A stretch of DNA of 64,000 nucleotides, taken from positions 44,602 through 108,601 of the forward strand of contig CABMDC010000018.1 in NCBI GenBank assembly GCA_902384795.1. The letters run 5' to 3'. A program made the position numbers and the translations under genes. This document shows positions 23,812 to 32,333 of this stretch, one piece after another (position 1 is the stretch's first letter; the number at the start of each line of letters is the position of its first letter). The notes below the pieces were generated by a model. The model worked only from the letters and a program-made list of their open reading frames with translations. It did no database searches and was not told the DNA's origin. This stretch comes from Candidatus Gugararchaeum adminiculabundum. GTDB lineage: Archaea > Micrarchaeota > Micrarchaeia > Burarchaeales > Gugararchaeaceae.

Positions 23812-24080
23812 ACCTTTATTAATTTGAATATTACTGCCGCAGCCGCGGCTAGGATTAGGAGAATGATGAGAATCGCCAGGGGCGCGTATTTTGCAATATA
23901 GTAATTATACTTGCTTTTCCTGCGCTCATTATTGACATTCAATGGCTTCTTTGGAGCGGTGGATTTCGCTTGTACGGTTGCTTTGGCTTTTTCCTGGGCT
24001 GCTGGCAGGGGAATCGGCTTCTTTTTCTGCTGCCCGATTTTCTCATTTGGAATGTTCACCTGGTTCACGAATGCTTCCAT
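23808..24080 (-). CDS. Single-pass membrane protein, possibly the tail of the upstream HTH protein
   Basis: The 90 residues contain a charged alanine/lysine-rich stretch followed by one C-terminal membrane helix (LAILIILLILAAAAAVIF). The frame continues upstream for 19 protein-like, acidic codons to the TAG stop of the HTH gene at 24138, in the same phase and with no start codon in between. So this is either a separate protein re-initiated at ATG 24080 or the membrane anchor of a single protein interrupted by an amber codon. It overlaps acdB by four bases. Confidence 0.55.
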   Translation of the reverse strand: MEAFVNQVNIPNEKIGQQKKKPIPLPAAQEKAKATVQAKSTAPKKPLNVNNERRKSKYNYYIAKYAPLAILIILLILAAAAAVIFKLIKV

Positions 24081-24137
24081 GTCAGCTTCGCTTTCCTCCT
24101 CGGTTTCCTCTCCGCCTGGCTTTGCCTGCGCCTTCTC

Positions 24138-24635
24138 CTACTGAATCGCTTTTGCAACTTCTGCGTAATTCGGCTCCGGCTCCCCGTTAACTTTCACGAA
24201 ACCTGATTCGGTCATCATCACTGAAACTTTTGTTGCGCGCAGCTCATAGTCAATCAGGCCCTTGCGCACCAGCTTGTAGAGGCGGTAGGCGAGATCCCCT
24301 GAGCGGAGGTTGAGTTCGGCTGCGAGCGCTGCCGGGTCTTTTGCGCCCGAGGAAATTTTTCTTGTGATGGAAACGTCAAGCGCGTCCACTTCCTCCTTTG
24401 CCTTTGCTGCCGCGGCCTGGAGAATGTCCAGCCCGTCCGGAGTGCAGGAAACAGGGCTTAGGCCGGGGGAGGATTGGATGTTGATGTAGCCCTTGAGCTT
24501 CATGGTCCCGAGAACATTTGCGGCATCGAAGAAGGAGGCGTTTATTTTTGAGCCAAACCGCTCCACATAAGTCTCGCGGTCTATCCTTTCGAGCACCATT
24601 AGGTCGAAGAAGGTCAATTCCCTGGAAACGCTCAT
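24138..24635 (-). CDS. Winged-helix protein ending in an in-frame amber codon
   Basis: Two winged-helix-like segments are visible: residues about 5-65 (LTFFDLMVLERID, AANVLGTMKLKGYI) and about 95-150 (DPAALAAELNLRSGDLAYRLYKLVRKGLIDY). This resembles archaeal HTH regulators with a membrane anchor, but the anchor lies beyond the TAG at 24138-24140 in the same frame. It could be a regulator of the downstream acyl-CoA synthetase genes. A TATA-like A+T stretch lies around 24655-24675 on the minus strand. Confidence 0.6.
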   Translation of the reverse strand: MSVSRELTFFDLMVLERIDRETYVERFGSKINASFFDAANVLGTMKLKGYINIQSSPGLSPVSCTPDGLDILQAAAAKAKEEVDALDVSITRKISSGAKDPAALAAELNLRSGDLAYRLYKLVRKGLIDYELRATKVSVMMTESGFVKVNGEPEPNYAEVAKAIQ

Positions 24636-24734
24636 GATTCAAAGAGTTTCCCGGGTGGGTATTTATAGATTTCTTTGGGTGGTTTTGGGCAAAGTTGGAT
24701 TAGATTAATATAGTTCCGCGTGGGTAAATCATCC

Positions 24735-24923
24735 ATGGACTCCATATCCTATCCGATTTTTGTAGTTGCCGCCGTCTTGGTGGTGATTGTCGGGGTTTAT
24801 GCCGGGTCCAAGGTTTTTGGAAAAGTCAAGTCTATTTTTGTTTGGGGGATTGTGCTGGCCGTTGCCCTTGCAATCTGCGGAGTGCTTGCCTATTACGCGT
24901 GGCAGCAGGGATGGATCGCATGA
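24735..24923 (+). CDS. Two-helix membrane protein, 62 aa
   Basis: Two hydrophobic segments, IFVVAAVLVVIVGVYAGS and IFVWGIVLAVALAICGVLAY, flank a short basic loop, and the protein ends WQQGWIA. ATG 24735 lies about 30 bases after ATTAATATAG, consistent with a leaderless start; a GTG five codons upstream is possible. The stop overlaps the nuclease start at 24920 (ATGA), so the two genes are coupled. The function is unknown; it may tether or regulate the nuclease. Confidence 0.65.
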   Translation: MDSISYPIFVVAAVLVVIVGVYAGSKVFGKVKSIFVWGIVLAVALAICGVLAYYAWQQGWIA

Positions 24924-26155
24924 AGCTGAGTTTTTTCGGGGGAGTCGGCGAGGTGGGGCGGAGCAATATCCTTCTGGAGACTGACAAGAGAATAATGATG
25001 GATGACGGGGTGAAACTGGCCCCGAAGCTGAGCTACCCGCGCCAGTTCCAGGGGTTTGTGGATGTGCTGATTCCCACGCACGCGCATCTGGACCATTGCG
25101 GAAATTTGCCTGCGGTCTATGACTATTGCTCACCGCCCATGCTGGCAACTCCGCCAACGCACGCGCTTTCCTGGCTGCTGATTAAGGATTCGATTAAAAT
25201 CCAGGAGGGGAAAGTACCCTGGCTAAAGGACTCGTTCAAAAAAGCGCAGAAGAACGCGCAACCCATGGGCTATGAACATACGAAAAGTTTCAGGCATACG
25301 GATATCACGTTCCATGATGCCGGGCATATTCCTGGAAGCGCGATGATTGAAGTGAATTATGAAAAGAAAAAACTGCTTTACACCGGGGACTACAAGATGG
25401 AGCCAACGAAAATGCACGAGGGAGCGAAACCGGTGAAGGACGTGGATGTGTTGATTACCGAGAGCACCTATTCTGACCGCGACCATCCTCCGCGCAAGCA
25501 GATGTTCAAAAACTTGTGGAAAAGCATTGCTGAAACCATAGAGAAGGGCGGGAATGTTCTCATGCCTTCGTTTGCAGTGGGCAGGGCGCAGGAGCTTATT
25601 CAGGTGCTAAGGGAATGCGACCCCGAAGTGCCGATCTTTTTGGATGGGATGGCGAAAACCGCCACTGATATAATTCTGGATTACCCGAGTTATATTAGGA
25701 GCTCGAAAGAGCTGGTAAGGGCTGCGGGCAGCACGAATTTTGTCTATGACAAGCAGGGAAAGAAAGATGTGCTAAGGCACCCGAGCATTATAGTTGCAAC
25801 TGCTGGAATGCTGAATGGCGGGCCTGCGCTCGGTTATCTGGCGCGCTTGAATGATAAGAGCAAAGTGATTTTCACGGGCTATTGCGTTGAGGAGACCAAT
25901 GGCTGGTACCTGATGAATCACGGATATATCAAAAATGATGATGGAAGCAAGCGAAAGATTCACCAGAAAGTGGAGTACTATGATTTGAGCGCGCACGCCG
26001 GGAGAAGCGACCTGTTTTCATTTGTGAAAAAATGCAACCCGGAAAAAGTGGTTTGCGTGCATGGCGAGCACTGCGATGAGTTTGCTTCGGAATTGGAGCT
26101 TGAGGGATTTGATACCCATGCGCCGAAGCTGGGCGAAACGATTAACTTGTTCTAG
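24920..26155 (+). CDS. Beta-CASP metallo-beta-lactamase ribonuclease (aCPSF2-like)
   Basis: It is predicted to cut or trim RNA. The metallo-beta-lactamase motif THAHLDHCGNLP lies near residue 55, with further ligands in HDAGHIPGSAMIEV and LLYTGDYK. The beta-CASP part has ITESTYSDRDHP, VGRAQEL and IVATAGMLNGGP, and the C-terminal histidine motifs are DLSAHAGRSDL and VCVHGEHC. It lacks the N-terminal KH domains of aCPSF1. ATG 24920 overlaps the preceding stop; the longer frame upstream runs through the membrane-protein gene and is rejected. Confidence 0.9.
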   Translation: MKLSFFGGVGEVGRSNILLETDKRIMMDDGVKLAPKLSYPRQFQGFVDVLIPTHAHLDHCGNLPAVYDYCSPPMLATPPTHALSWLLIKDSIKIQEGKVPWLKDSFKKAQKNAQPMGYEHTKSFRHTDITFHDAGHIPGSAMIEVNYEKKKLLYTGDYKMEPTKMHEGAKPVKDVDVLITESTYSDRDHPPRKQMFKNLWKSIAETIEKGGNVLMPSFAVGRAQELIQVLRECDPEVPIFLDGMAKTATDIILDYPSYIRSSKELVRAAGSTNFVYDKQGKKDVLRHPSIIVATAGMLNGGPALGYLARLNDKSKVIFTGYCVEETNGWYLMNHGYIKNDDGSKRKIHQKVEYYDLSAHAGRSDLFSFVKKCNPEKVVCVHGEHCDEFASELELEGFDTHAPKLGETINLF

Positions 26156-26206
26156 GGGCAGGGCGGACTAATCGGATTTTAACCCTTAACTGCCTAGCTT
26201 ATTCCT

Positions 26207-27388
26207 ATGAAAATCTGCATGCTAGACCCCCTGTTCCACCCCTATTACGGGGGCGCTGAAAAGGTAGTGCTGGAAATCGGAAAGCGGCTGGTGAAAAGGG
26301 GGCATGAGATTACTGTGCTTACTTCGACCCTGCCAAATGCCAAGGAGAAATTGGATGAGATTGACGGGATTGTAATCAGGAGAACGCCTGCGATTTATTT
26401 TGAAAACCTGCCCAGCTTCATGCCTCCGCCCTATACGATTCAGCCCCTGATTAACAGGGATATTCTGAAAATGGATGTGGATGCGTTTCACATCCATAAC
26501 CGGTTTTGGTATGGGTACGGAACTTTGGCTGCGGTGAAATTGCTTAAAAGAAAAAAATTAGTTTTGACTTTGCACAACGCCAAGCCCGAGGGGATCAGTT
26601 TCGGAGTGGACGTCGGAGGGCAGGCGCTTGACTTGCTGCACGGGAACCGCATCAAAGAGGCCGCGGATAGAATCATTTGCGTTTCTGATTATACAAGAAG
26701 GGTGACAGTACCGAGCTATTGCATGCGCAAGGCAAGCGTGATTTACAACGGGGTTGATGTGGAAAAGTTTACTCCGGCTAAGGAGAAGGAGGGGCAGGAT
26801 ATTAAGAAAATGCTAGGTGCTGAGAATGGGCAGCTGATTTTAACTAACGCGAGATTGGTGACGCAGAAAGGACTGAATTATTTGATTGATGCGTTTGCTT
26901 TGCTAAAAAAACAAAAGGAGTTCGCTGATTCGAAGCTGTGCATTATTGGACACGGGAATCTGAAGGGGAAACTGGAAGCGCAGGCGAGCGGGCTTGGGCT
27001 GGTTGTTGGGAAGGATGTGATATTCACCACTGGAATTGCAGAGAAGGATTTGCCGCACTATTATAATGCGGCGGACGTGTTTGCTTTGCCTTCGCTCTGG
27101 GAGCCGAGCGCGGTTGTATTGTACGAGGGGCTGGCCTCCGGGTGCGCGATTGTTTGCGCCAATATCGGGGGGAACGAGGAGATTGTGGGGGATGCGGGCG
27201 AGTATGTTAAGGCGCGGGATGTGAACGGGCTGGCTGAGAAAATAATGAAAGTGCTGAGCGATGCGGATGCCAGGAGGAAAATGCAGGAAAGGGCGAGGGA
27301 AAGGGCGGTGAAGAATTTCACCTGGGATATTGCCGCGGATAAGTACGAAAAAGTGTATGAAGAGCTGATTAGCGGGAAGAAAAAATAG
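26207..27388 (+). CDS. GT4-family glycosyltransferase
   Basis: It transfers a sugar from a nucleotide-sugar donor to an unknown acceptor. The two Rossmann domains start with YYGGAEKVVLEIGKRLVKRG (about residue 15) and NARLVTQKGLNYLIDAF (about 215). The donor-site EX7E motif is EPSAVVLYEGLASGCAIV (about 305). No membrane helix is present. TATA-like ATTTTAACCC lies about 25 bases upstream of the ATG. It stands alone between the nuclease and a convergent membrane-protein gene, so its pathway is not shown by context. Confidence 0.88.
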   Translation: MKICMLDPLFHPYYGGAEKVVLEIGKRLVKRGHEITVLTSTLPNAKEKLDEIDGIVIRRTPAIYFENLPSFMPPPYTIQPLINRDILKMDVDAFHIHNRFWYGYGTLAAVKLLKRKKLVLTLHNAKPEGISFGVDVGGQALDLLHGNRIKEAADRIICVSDYTRRVTVPSYCMRKASVIYNGVDVEKFTPAKEKEGQDIKKMLGAENGQLILTNARLVTQKGLNYLIDAFALLKKQKEFADSKLCIIGHGNLKGKLEAQASGLGLVVGKDVIFTTGIAEKDLPHYYNAADVFALPSLWEPSAVVLYEGLASGCAIVCANIGGNEEIVGDAGEYVKARDVNGLAEKIMKVLSDADARRKMQERARERAVKNFTWDIAADKYEKVYEELISGKKK

Positions 27389-27393
27389 GAAAG

Positions 27394-28023
27394 CTAGCAG
27401 AGCAGGCCTGTACCTGTTGGATTTAAGCTGTTGTTGAAATTTTCGAGCCAAAGATTTCCTATCGCAGAGTATTCAAAAAAGAAGAGTAGAACAATACCGA
27501 TCAGGACACAAATTAGCAAGATGACACTCAGATGCCTCGTTTTTTTACTGATACGCTCATTTTTGATAAAACGGGCTGCGATGTAAAGAATTCCTCCGAG
27601 CAGAAGAATTATCGCTAAGGTGAGTTCTATGCTGTTGGAGGAGACGCAATCATGCGAGAGCGGATTAATTATACAGGAAGCTGGTTTTGGTTTGCAGCCT
27701 GAGCTGAGTGGTTCCGACCCCCTTAGGGAAGAGCTGATCGGTTCCACACCCAGCAAGGGCATCGCTATGAATGTGATAAGAGCAAACAGGAGTAGAATTT
27801 TGCTCGAGCGGTTCAACTTTTTACTGGTTTCTTCATTTTTAACAATAAAACGGCTTGTAAGGTATACGGCTGCACTTGCTAGGGCAAGAGCGACCGTTAC
27901 GAAAAAAAAGAAATTACTCAATTTCAGGCAAGAATCGGAAAAATTGGGACCAAGGCAAGCGGAAACAAAACCTGTAAGCAGAGAAGCAAATAGCGCGAGT
28001 CTGGTTAAGAGTTGTTTTCGCAT
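27394..28023 (-). CDS. Membrane protein with two GGxLYIAxR-type hairpin units
   Basis: About 209 residues with a signal-like N-terminal helix and two internal repeats, each a pair of hydrophobic helices joined by a charged loop: ALASAAVYLTSRFIVKNEE (about residues 45-65) and LLLGGILYIAARFIKNER (about 138-155). The same unit forms the protein encoded at 10528-10806. Cysteine-containing loops (CLGPNFSDSCLK, CKPKPASC) face the same side, and both proteins end in cysteine. It is divergent from leuC, and the relative is next to leuA. The function is unknown. Confidence 0.6.
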   Translation of the reverse strand: MRKQLLTRLALFASLLTGFVSACLGPNFSDSCLKLSNFFFFVTVALALASAAVYLTSRFIVKNEETSKKLNRSSKILLLFALITFIAMPLLGVEPISSSLRGSEPLSSGCKPKPASCIINPLSHDCVSSNSIELTLAIILLLGGILYIAARFIKNERISKKTRHLSVILLICVLIGIVLLFFFEYSAIGNLWLENFNNSLNPTGTGLLC

Positions 28024-28085
28024 AACAAGCTTCTGGGAGTAGGGATATTTATTGTTTCCATTTCCTAATTCTAGCGTTGTTTAAC

Positions 28086-29489
28086 ATGAGTGGAACCCTG
28101 TTGGATAAGGTCTGGAAAGCACATGAAGTGCGCGCTCTACCGGATGGCAGGAGCCAGTTGTTCATTGGCCTGCATTTGATCCACGAGGTGACCAGCCCGC
28201 AGGCGTTCAGCATGCTGAAAAAAGACGGCTACAAGGTGGCATTTCCTAAAAGGACTTTTGCCACTGCTGACCATATCATTCCGACGAAAAACCAGAAGAG
28301 GCCATTTAGCGATGCGGTATCAGAGCAGATGTATGCTGAGTTGGAAAAGAACTGCAAGGAAAACGGAATCCAGTTCTTTGGAATTGAATCTGGCAAGAAT
28401 GGAATTGTGCACGTGATAGGGCCGGAGTTGGGATTGACCCAGCCCGGAATGACCATTGCGTGCGGGGATTCGCACACTGCCACCCATGGGGCATTGGGGG
28501 CTGTTGCCTTTGGAATCGGAACTTCCCAGGTGCGCGATATTTTGGCGAGCGGATGCATTGCCATGAAAAAGCCAGGAGTGAGGAAAATCGAAGTTAGCGG
28601 CAAATTGCAAAAGGGAGTTTACAGCAAGGACTTGATTTTGAAAATAATCCGTGACTTGGGAGTGAACGGGGGAATCGGCTATGCCTATGAATACGCCGGC
28701 GAAGCAGTAAGTGCGTTGGGGATAGAGGAGAGATTGAGCATTTGCAACATGACCATTGAAGGGGGAGCGCGCTGCGGCTATGTGAACCCTGATGAAAAAA
28801 CTTTTGAGTATTTGAAAGGAAGGGAATTCGCTCCCAAAGGGGAAGCGTTTGAAAATGCGAAGGAATACTGGAAAGGAATTGCTTCTGATGCGAACGCGAA
28901 GTTTGATGATGTGCACAAAATGAACGGAAGCACGATAAAGCCTATGGTAACCTGGGGGATTAATCCGGGCCAGGCGATTGCCATTGATGAGAATGTTCCA
29001 CAGCCCATGGACGCGGGAAATGTGGGAGATGCGGCAACTGCCAAGGATGCATTGGAGTATATGGGGTTTGAAGCAGGACAACCAATTGATGGAGTGAAAA
29101 TTGATGTGGCATTTATCGGCTCGTGTACCAATGGAAGGATCACGGACTTTAGGGAAGCGGCGAAAGTTGTGAAAGGAAAGAAAGTTGCCAAGGGGGTCAC
29201 TGCCTTGGCCGTGGCGGGTTCTGCTACCATGAAAATCCAGATGGAAAAGGGAGGGTTGGACAAAATTTTCAAGGATGCCGGATTTGAATGGAGGAGCGCA
29301 GGCTGTTCCATGTGCTTGGCAATGAACGAGGACAAGTTGGTTGGAAGGCAGATGAGCGCCAGTTCTTCAAATAGGAATTTCAAGGGAAGGCAGGGTTCTC
29401 CCACTGGAAGAACATTATTGATGAGCCCGGCAATGGTCGCAGCTGCTGCCATTGAAGGGAAAGTAACTGATGTGCGGAAATATTTGTGA
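28086..29489 (+). CDS. leuC: 3-isopropylmalate dehydratase large subunit, bacterial-type
   Basis: It isomerises 2- to 3-isopropylmalate with an aconitase-type [4Fe-4S] cluster. [13 protein letters not shown] opens the protein, [13 protein letters not shown] lies near residue 130, cluster cysteines appear in [13 protein letters not shown] (about 350) and [12 protein letters not shown] (about 412), and [11 protein letters not shown] is near the end. The 467-residue length matches bacterial LeuC rather than the shorter archaeal HacA-type. Cluster cysteines are intact. leuD follows after about 9 bases. The same enzyme pair could also serve the citramalate route. Confidence 0.94.
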   Translation: MSGTLLDKVWKAHEVRALPDGRSQLFIGLHLIHEVTSPQAFSMLKKDGYKVAFPKRTFATADHIIPTKNQKRPFSDAVSEQMYAELEKNCKENGIQFFGIESGKNGIVHVIGPELGLTQPGMTIACGDSHTATHGALGAVAFGIGTSQVRDILASGCIAMKKPGVRKIEVSGKLQKGVYSKDLILKIIRDLGVNGGIGYAYEYAGEAVSALGIEERLSICNMTIEGGARCGYVNPDEKTFEYLKGREFAPKGEAFENAKEYWKGIASDANAKFDDVHKMNGSTIKPMVTWGINPGQAIAIDENVPQPMDAGNVGDAATAKDALEYMGFEAGQPIDGVKIDVAFIGSCTNGRITDFREAAKVVKGKKVAKGVTALAVAGSATMKIQMEKGGLDKIFKDAGFEWRSAGCSMCLAMNEDKLVGRQMSASSSNRNFKGRQGSPTGRTLLMSPAMVAAAAIEGKVTDVRKYL

Positions 29490-29498
29490 GTGATTAGG

Positions 29499-30086
29499 AT
29501 GACGAAGATTGTGCAGATTGCAGGAAAAGCGGTTCCCATTCGCGGGGATGACATTGATACCGACAGGATTACGCCTGCGCGGTTCTTGAAAACAACAACT
29601 TTTGACGAGGAGTTCTTGAAAGGGGCCTTGTTTGCGGATGACAGGAAAATTTTAGGAGGAAAGAAATTCTCTGGCGCCAGTGTCATGATTGTGAACAAGA
29701 ATTTCGGCTGCGGCAGCTCGCGCGAGCATTCGCCCCAGGCAATTAAGGCTTTTGGAATCAAGGCGCTGATTGGAGTGAGCTTTGCTGAGATTTTTGCCTC
29801 CAACTGCGAAGCAATCGGGTTGGTCACAGTGCGCGTGAGTGAGCGCAAGGCAGTGGAGTTGCAGGCGTTTGTGGAAGAGGACCCGGAAGCGATTATTGAA
29901 ATCGATTTACAGGAGAAGCTAATCAGCTATGGGGATTTGGACATGCATTTTGAAATCTCCGAAGGCGCAAGGCAGAATTTCTTGCATGGGACCTGGAACA
30001 TAACGAAGACGATGGTGGATGCGATTAGTGAAACCAGGAGAAAGGCGGGCGCCATTCCCTATGTGAACGGGTTTAAGAAAAACTAG
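29499..30086 (+). CDS. leuD: 3-isopropylmalate dehydratase small subunit, bacterial-type
   Basis: This is the swivel subunit that completes the LeuCD active site. GDDIDTDRITPARFLK near residue 17, NFGCGSSREHSPQAIKAFGIKA near residue 70 and SFAEIFASNC near residue 95 are the family motifs. The 195-residue length is typical of the bacterial type. The start is taken at the ATG after ATTAGG; a GTG three codons upstream is in frame. Its 3' end overlaps the convergent hypothetical gene by four bases. No leuB lies in the window. Confidence 0.93.
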   Translation: MTKIVQIAGKAVPIRGDDIDTDRITPARFLKTTTFDEEFLKGALFADDRKILGGKKFSGASVMIVNKNFGCGSSREHSPQAIKAFGIKALIGVSFAEIFASNCEAIGLVTVRVSERKAVELQAFVEEDPEAIIEIDLQEKLISYGDLDMHFEISEGARQNFLHGTWNITKTMVDAISETRRKAGAIPYVNGFKKN

Positions 30087-30508
30087 ATGATTTTGTCTTT
30101 GTTTACGCTGAGCCCGAGCCTGTTGCTTCCGAGCTGAAAAGCTTCGGATTCGAATTTTGATTTGTGGAACAGGGGGTCCTCGTCTAAAGCCGGATTCTTG
30201 AAATTCTTGTTTTCAATGTTCCTGGCGAGATCAGCTAAGGTTGGCGACTTTTTTATCAGCTTCTTCAGGCCTTCCAGCGAGATTTCGTATTTTATTGATT
30301 GGATGAGCTCTCTCGCCTTGCGCCAATCCCCGTAGCGGGCAGAAAAGAAATTCAGCGCCTGGTCCGGGTTCTCAAAAATGACCGCTCCCTGTTTGAAAAG
30401 CGGGAATCTCGGGCTGTCTGTGTATTCCGAGCCTCCGCCAGGGAGAGGTTTTATCCTGGTTTCAAAAGAGCCGCCTCCGCGCTGCGGGCCCGGGAATTTA
30501 TGTGCCAT
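30083..30508 (-). CDS. Hypothetical protein, 141 aa
   Basis: I do not recognise this protein. The first 40 residues are glycine/proline-rich and basic (GPQRGGGSFETRIKPLPGGG). The middle is helical with FENPDQALNFFSARYGDWRKA and a lysine-rich helix, and the end looks beta-like. There is no membrane segment. Strong A+T-rich promoter sequence (TATATAATATAAT on the minus strand) lies 20-35 bases before the ATG, so it is probably expressed from its own leaderless transcript. It is convergent with leuD. Confidence 0.6.
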   Translation of the reverse strand: MAHKFPGPQRGGGSFETRIKPLPGGGSEYTDSPRFPLFKQGAVIFENPDQALNFFSARYGDWRKARELIQSIKYEISLEGLKKLIKKSPTLADLARNIENKNFKNPALDEDPLFHKSKFESEAFQLGSNRLGLSVNKDKII

Positions 30509-30582
30509 GGAAGATTATTTGTTTACACAAGATTATATTATATACTACCTGGGCAGGAAAGAATAATATTCGGAAAAAAAGG

Positions 30583-30611
30583 TTTATATTGAACATTGTT
30601 TATAGTGAACA
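30583..30611 (+). promoter_or_regulatory. Promoter with direct repeat upstream of Lrp gene
   Basis: TTTATATT (30583-30590) is the TATA box. Two TGAACA hexamers at 30590-30595 and 30606-30611 (start to start 16 bases) lie at and just after it, where a repressor would block initiation. Lrp-family autoregulation is a reasonable guess. GGAGGGG at about 30615 is the ribosome binding site. Confidence 0.4.
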
Positions 30612-30626
30612 CTCGGAGGGGATGAG

Positions 30627-31085
30627 ATGAAAGAGGAAAAGGTCTCCAGGCTTGATGAGGTTGATGAAAAGATTCTTTCTATTCTGCAAAAGGATGCGAG
30701 AGCCAGCTTCAGGGAAATTTCCAAGAAGCTGGGAATCTCCGCTTCCACCGCTTTTCTGAGGACCAAGAAACTCGAGAAGGCAGGAGTGATAAAAAAATTC
30801 GCAATTGTGCTGGACATGGAGAAAATGGGCTGGGACATGACCGTTGCCATCAGCATCAAGGTGAAGGGCGGGTTCCTAGAGGAAGTGGAGGAGAAGCTTG
30901 CCAAGAGCGAGAATGTCATGGCTGTTTATGATATCACCGGGGACTGGGACGTGCTGGCGATTGCGAAATTCAAGGGAAGGGAGGAGCTGAACGGGTTTGT
31001 GAAAAGGCTGCTCACCACTCCGCATGTGGAGCACACCTGCACCTACACCGTGCTGAATATTGTCAAGGAAATGATCGTGAACTAG
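30627..31085 (+). CDS. Lrp/AsnC family transcriptional regulator
   Basis: The N-terminal helix-turn-helix (DEKILSILQKDARASFREISKKLGISASTAFLR, residues about 12-45, broken here by recognition-helix serines) and the C-terminal RAM domain (VKGGFLEEVEEKLA, VYDITGDWDVLAIAKFKG) are complete. RAM domains bind amino acids or similar effectors and form octamers. The subtilisin-like gene follows after 12 bases and is probably in the same operon. The promoter shows a TGAACA direct repeat that the protein itself may bind. Confidence 0.9.
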   Translation: MKEEKVSRLDEVDEKILSILQKDARASFREISKKLGISASTAFLRTKKLEKAGVIKKFAIVLDMEKMGWDMTVAISIKVKGGFLEEVEEKLAKSENVMAVYDITGDWDVLAIAKFKGREELNGFVKRLLTTPHVEHTCTYTVLNIVKEMIVN

Positions 31086-31097
31086 GGGGCGGGAATA

Positions 31098-32309
31098 ATG
31101 GACAGCACTAAACTTTTTGCAGTGGTTGCAGTTGTAATTGTTCTTGCCGGGATTTATTTTGCCTGGCAATGGTATGTGGAAATTTCGGGCAAAGACAATC
31201 TTCTGGTGCAGGGGAAGACCTATTTTGTCTATTTCAAAAACATGAGCGAGGAGCAGATGAAAACCGAGCTGAAGAAAAGCGGAGGCGTGCTCAGGTATAC
31301 TTACCAGAACATGAGTTTCATCTCAGCCAAGCTTTCTGAAAAAAATATCGAGGGGCTGAAGAATAATAAGAAAGTGGAAAGCGTGGAGGAAGCCGTGATT
31401 GCGAAGGTTGATTTCGCCCCGAGCAATATTGTGAACCTGGGAACTAACAATACGGATGAGGTAATTCCCTGGGGGATTGGGGAAATAGGGGCGCAGGGAG
31501 CGTGGAAAAAAAGCAAAGGGAGTTTTGCCAGGATTGCAATCATTGGAACTGGAATCTCCCTTGGGCACAGTGAATTGGCAGCGAATACCGCCTGGGCCGT
31601 GAATGTTTTGGAAAAAGGGCCTGCCCTGGACGGGCAGGGAAGCGGAACCCATGCTGCTGGAATCATAGCTGCGGATGAAAATGGGATCGGGATTATAGGA
31701 GTTGCTCCAGAGGCGAAATTGTACGTGATTAAGGCCTGCGATGACAAAGGAGAGTGCCTGGCGGATGCGCTTGCCAAGGCCATTGAAAGCGCGAGAACGG
31801 GCCCTGATGGGAAAATTGAGACAAAGGGGGATAATGCGAAAATAATTCTCATTACCGCGAGTTCGGAGCTTACGCTGGGAAAGGCGTTTGAGGCTGAACT
31901 GGGAGCTGCGCTGGACGAGGGAATGCTGGTGGTCGGAGTTAGAGGAGGGGAGGCGGTAGGTTATCCTGCGGGGTATCCGAAGGTGTACAGCGCGATTCCG
32001 ACTGGGTTTAATTTCACCTTGCCGAGCGGGTCGCCTGCGGAGGCTTGGAGCGCGGTGGGTTATGCTCCGGGAAAGGAAATCTATTCGACCTATGTGAATG
32101 CGAGCTTTGCCATTGCCAGCGGGAACCTGGAGGCGAGCGCGCATTTTACAGGAGCTGCTGCACTGGTGATTGCGGCTAAGCCAGAGATGTCTCCGCTGAA
32201 GGCCGGGGGAATTTTGGTGAACTCGAGCAGTTTCATAAATAATACGAACAGGAGCATGGGAACTGATTTTAGCATAATCAATGCGAGCGCTGCTGTGGAT
32301 TGGAAATAA
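31098..32309 (+). CDS. Membrane-anchored subtilisin-like pseudoprotease
   Basis: An N-terminal membrane helix (LFAVVAVVIVLAGIYFAW) is followed by an I9-like propeptide domain (YFVYFKNMSEEQMKTEL, VESVEEA) and a subtilase fold. The catalytic positions are altered. The Asp motif reads IAIIGTGI instead of IAIIDTGI. The His motif is kept (GSGTHAAGI). The Asn region reads LITASSE, and the Ser motif GTSMAAPH is replaced by GNLEASAH, so Asp and Ser are gone. With the fold conserved, it is probably a binding or scaffold protein outside the cell. It shares an operon with the Lrp regulator. Confidence 0.8.
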   Translation: MDSTKLFAVVAVVIVLAGIYFAWQWYVEISGKDNLLVQGKTYFVYFKNMSEEQMKTELKKSGGVLRYTYQNMSFISAKLSEKNIEGLKNNKKVESVEEAVIAKVDFAPSNIVNLGTNNTDEVIPWGIGEIGAQGAWKKSKGSFARIAIIGTGISLGHSELAANTAWAVNVLEKGPALDGQGSGTHAAGIIAADENGIGIIGVAPEAKLYVIKACDDKGECLADALAKAIESARTGPDGKIETKGDNAKIILITASSELTLGKAFEAELGAALDEGMLVVGVRGGEAVGYPAGYPKVYSAIPTGFNFTLPSGSPAEAWSAVGYAPGKEIYSTYVNASFAIASGNLEASAHFTGAAALVIAAKPEMSPLKAGGILVNSSSFINNTNRSMGTDFSIINASAAVDWK

Positions 32310-32333
32310 AAAATGGGAAAGAGTGCGCACAAA

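Noticed and set aside
24138..24140. Pyrrolysine as the reading of the in-frame TAG
   Set aside because: TAG is used as an ordinary stop by several confident genes here (endA, leuA, leuD), and no pyrrolysine gene or insertion context was seen.
24842..24919. N-terminal extension of the beta-CASP nuclease
   Set aside because: It lies inside the membrane-protein gene in another frame; ATG 24920 overlaps that gene's stop and starts the conserved domain.
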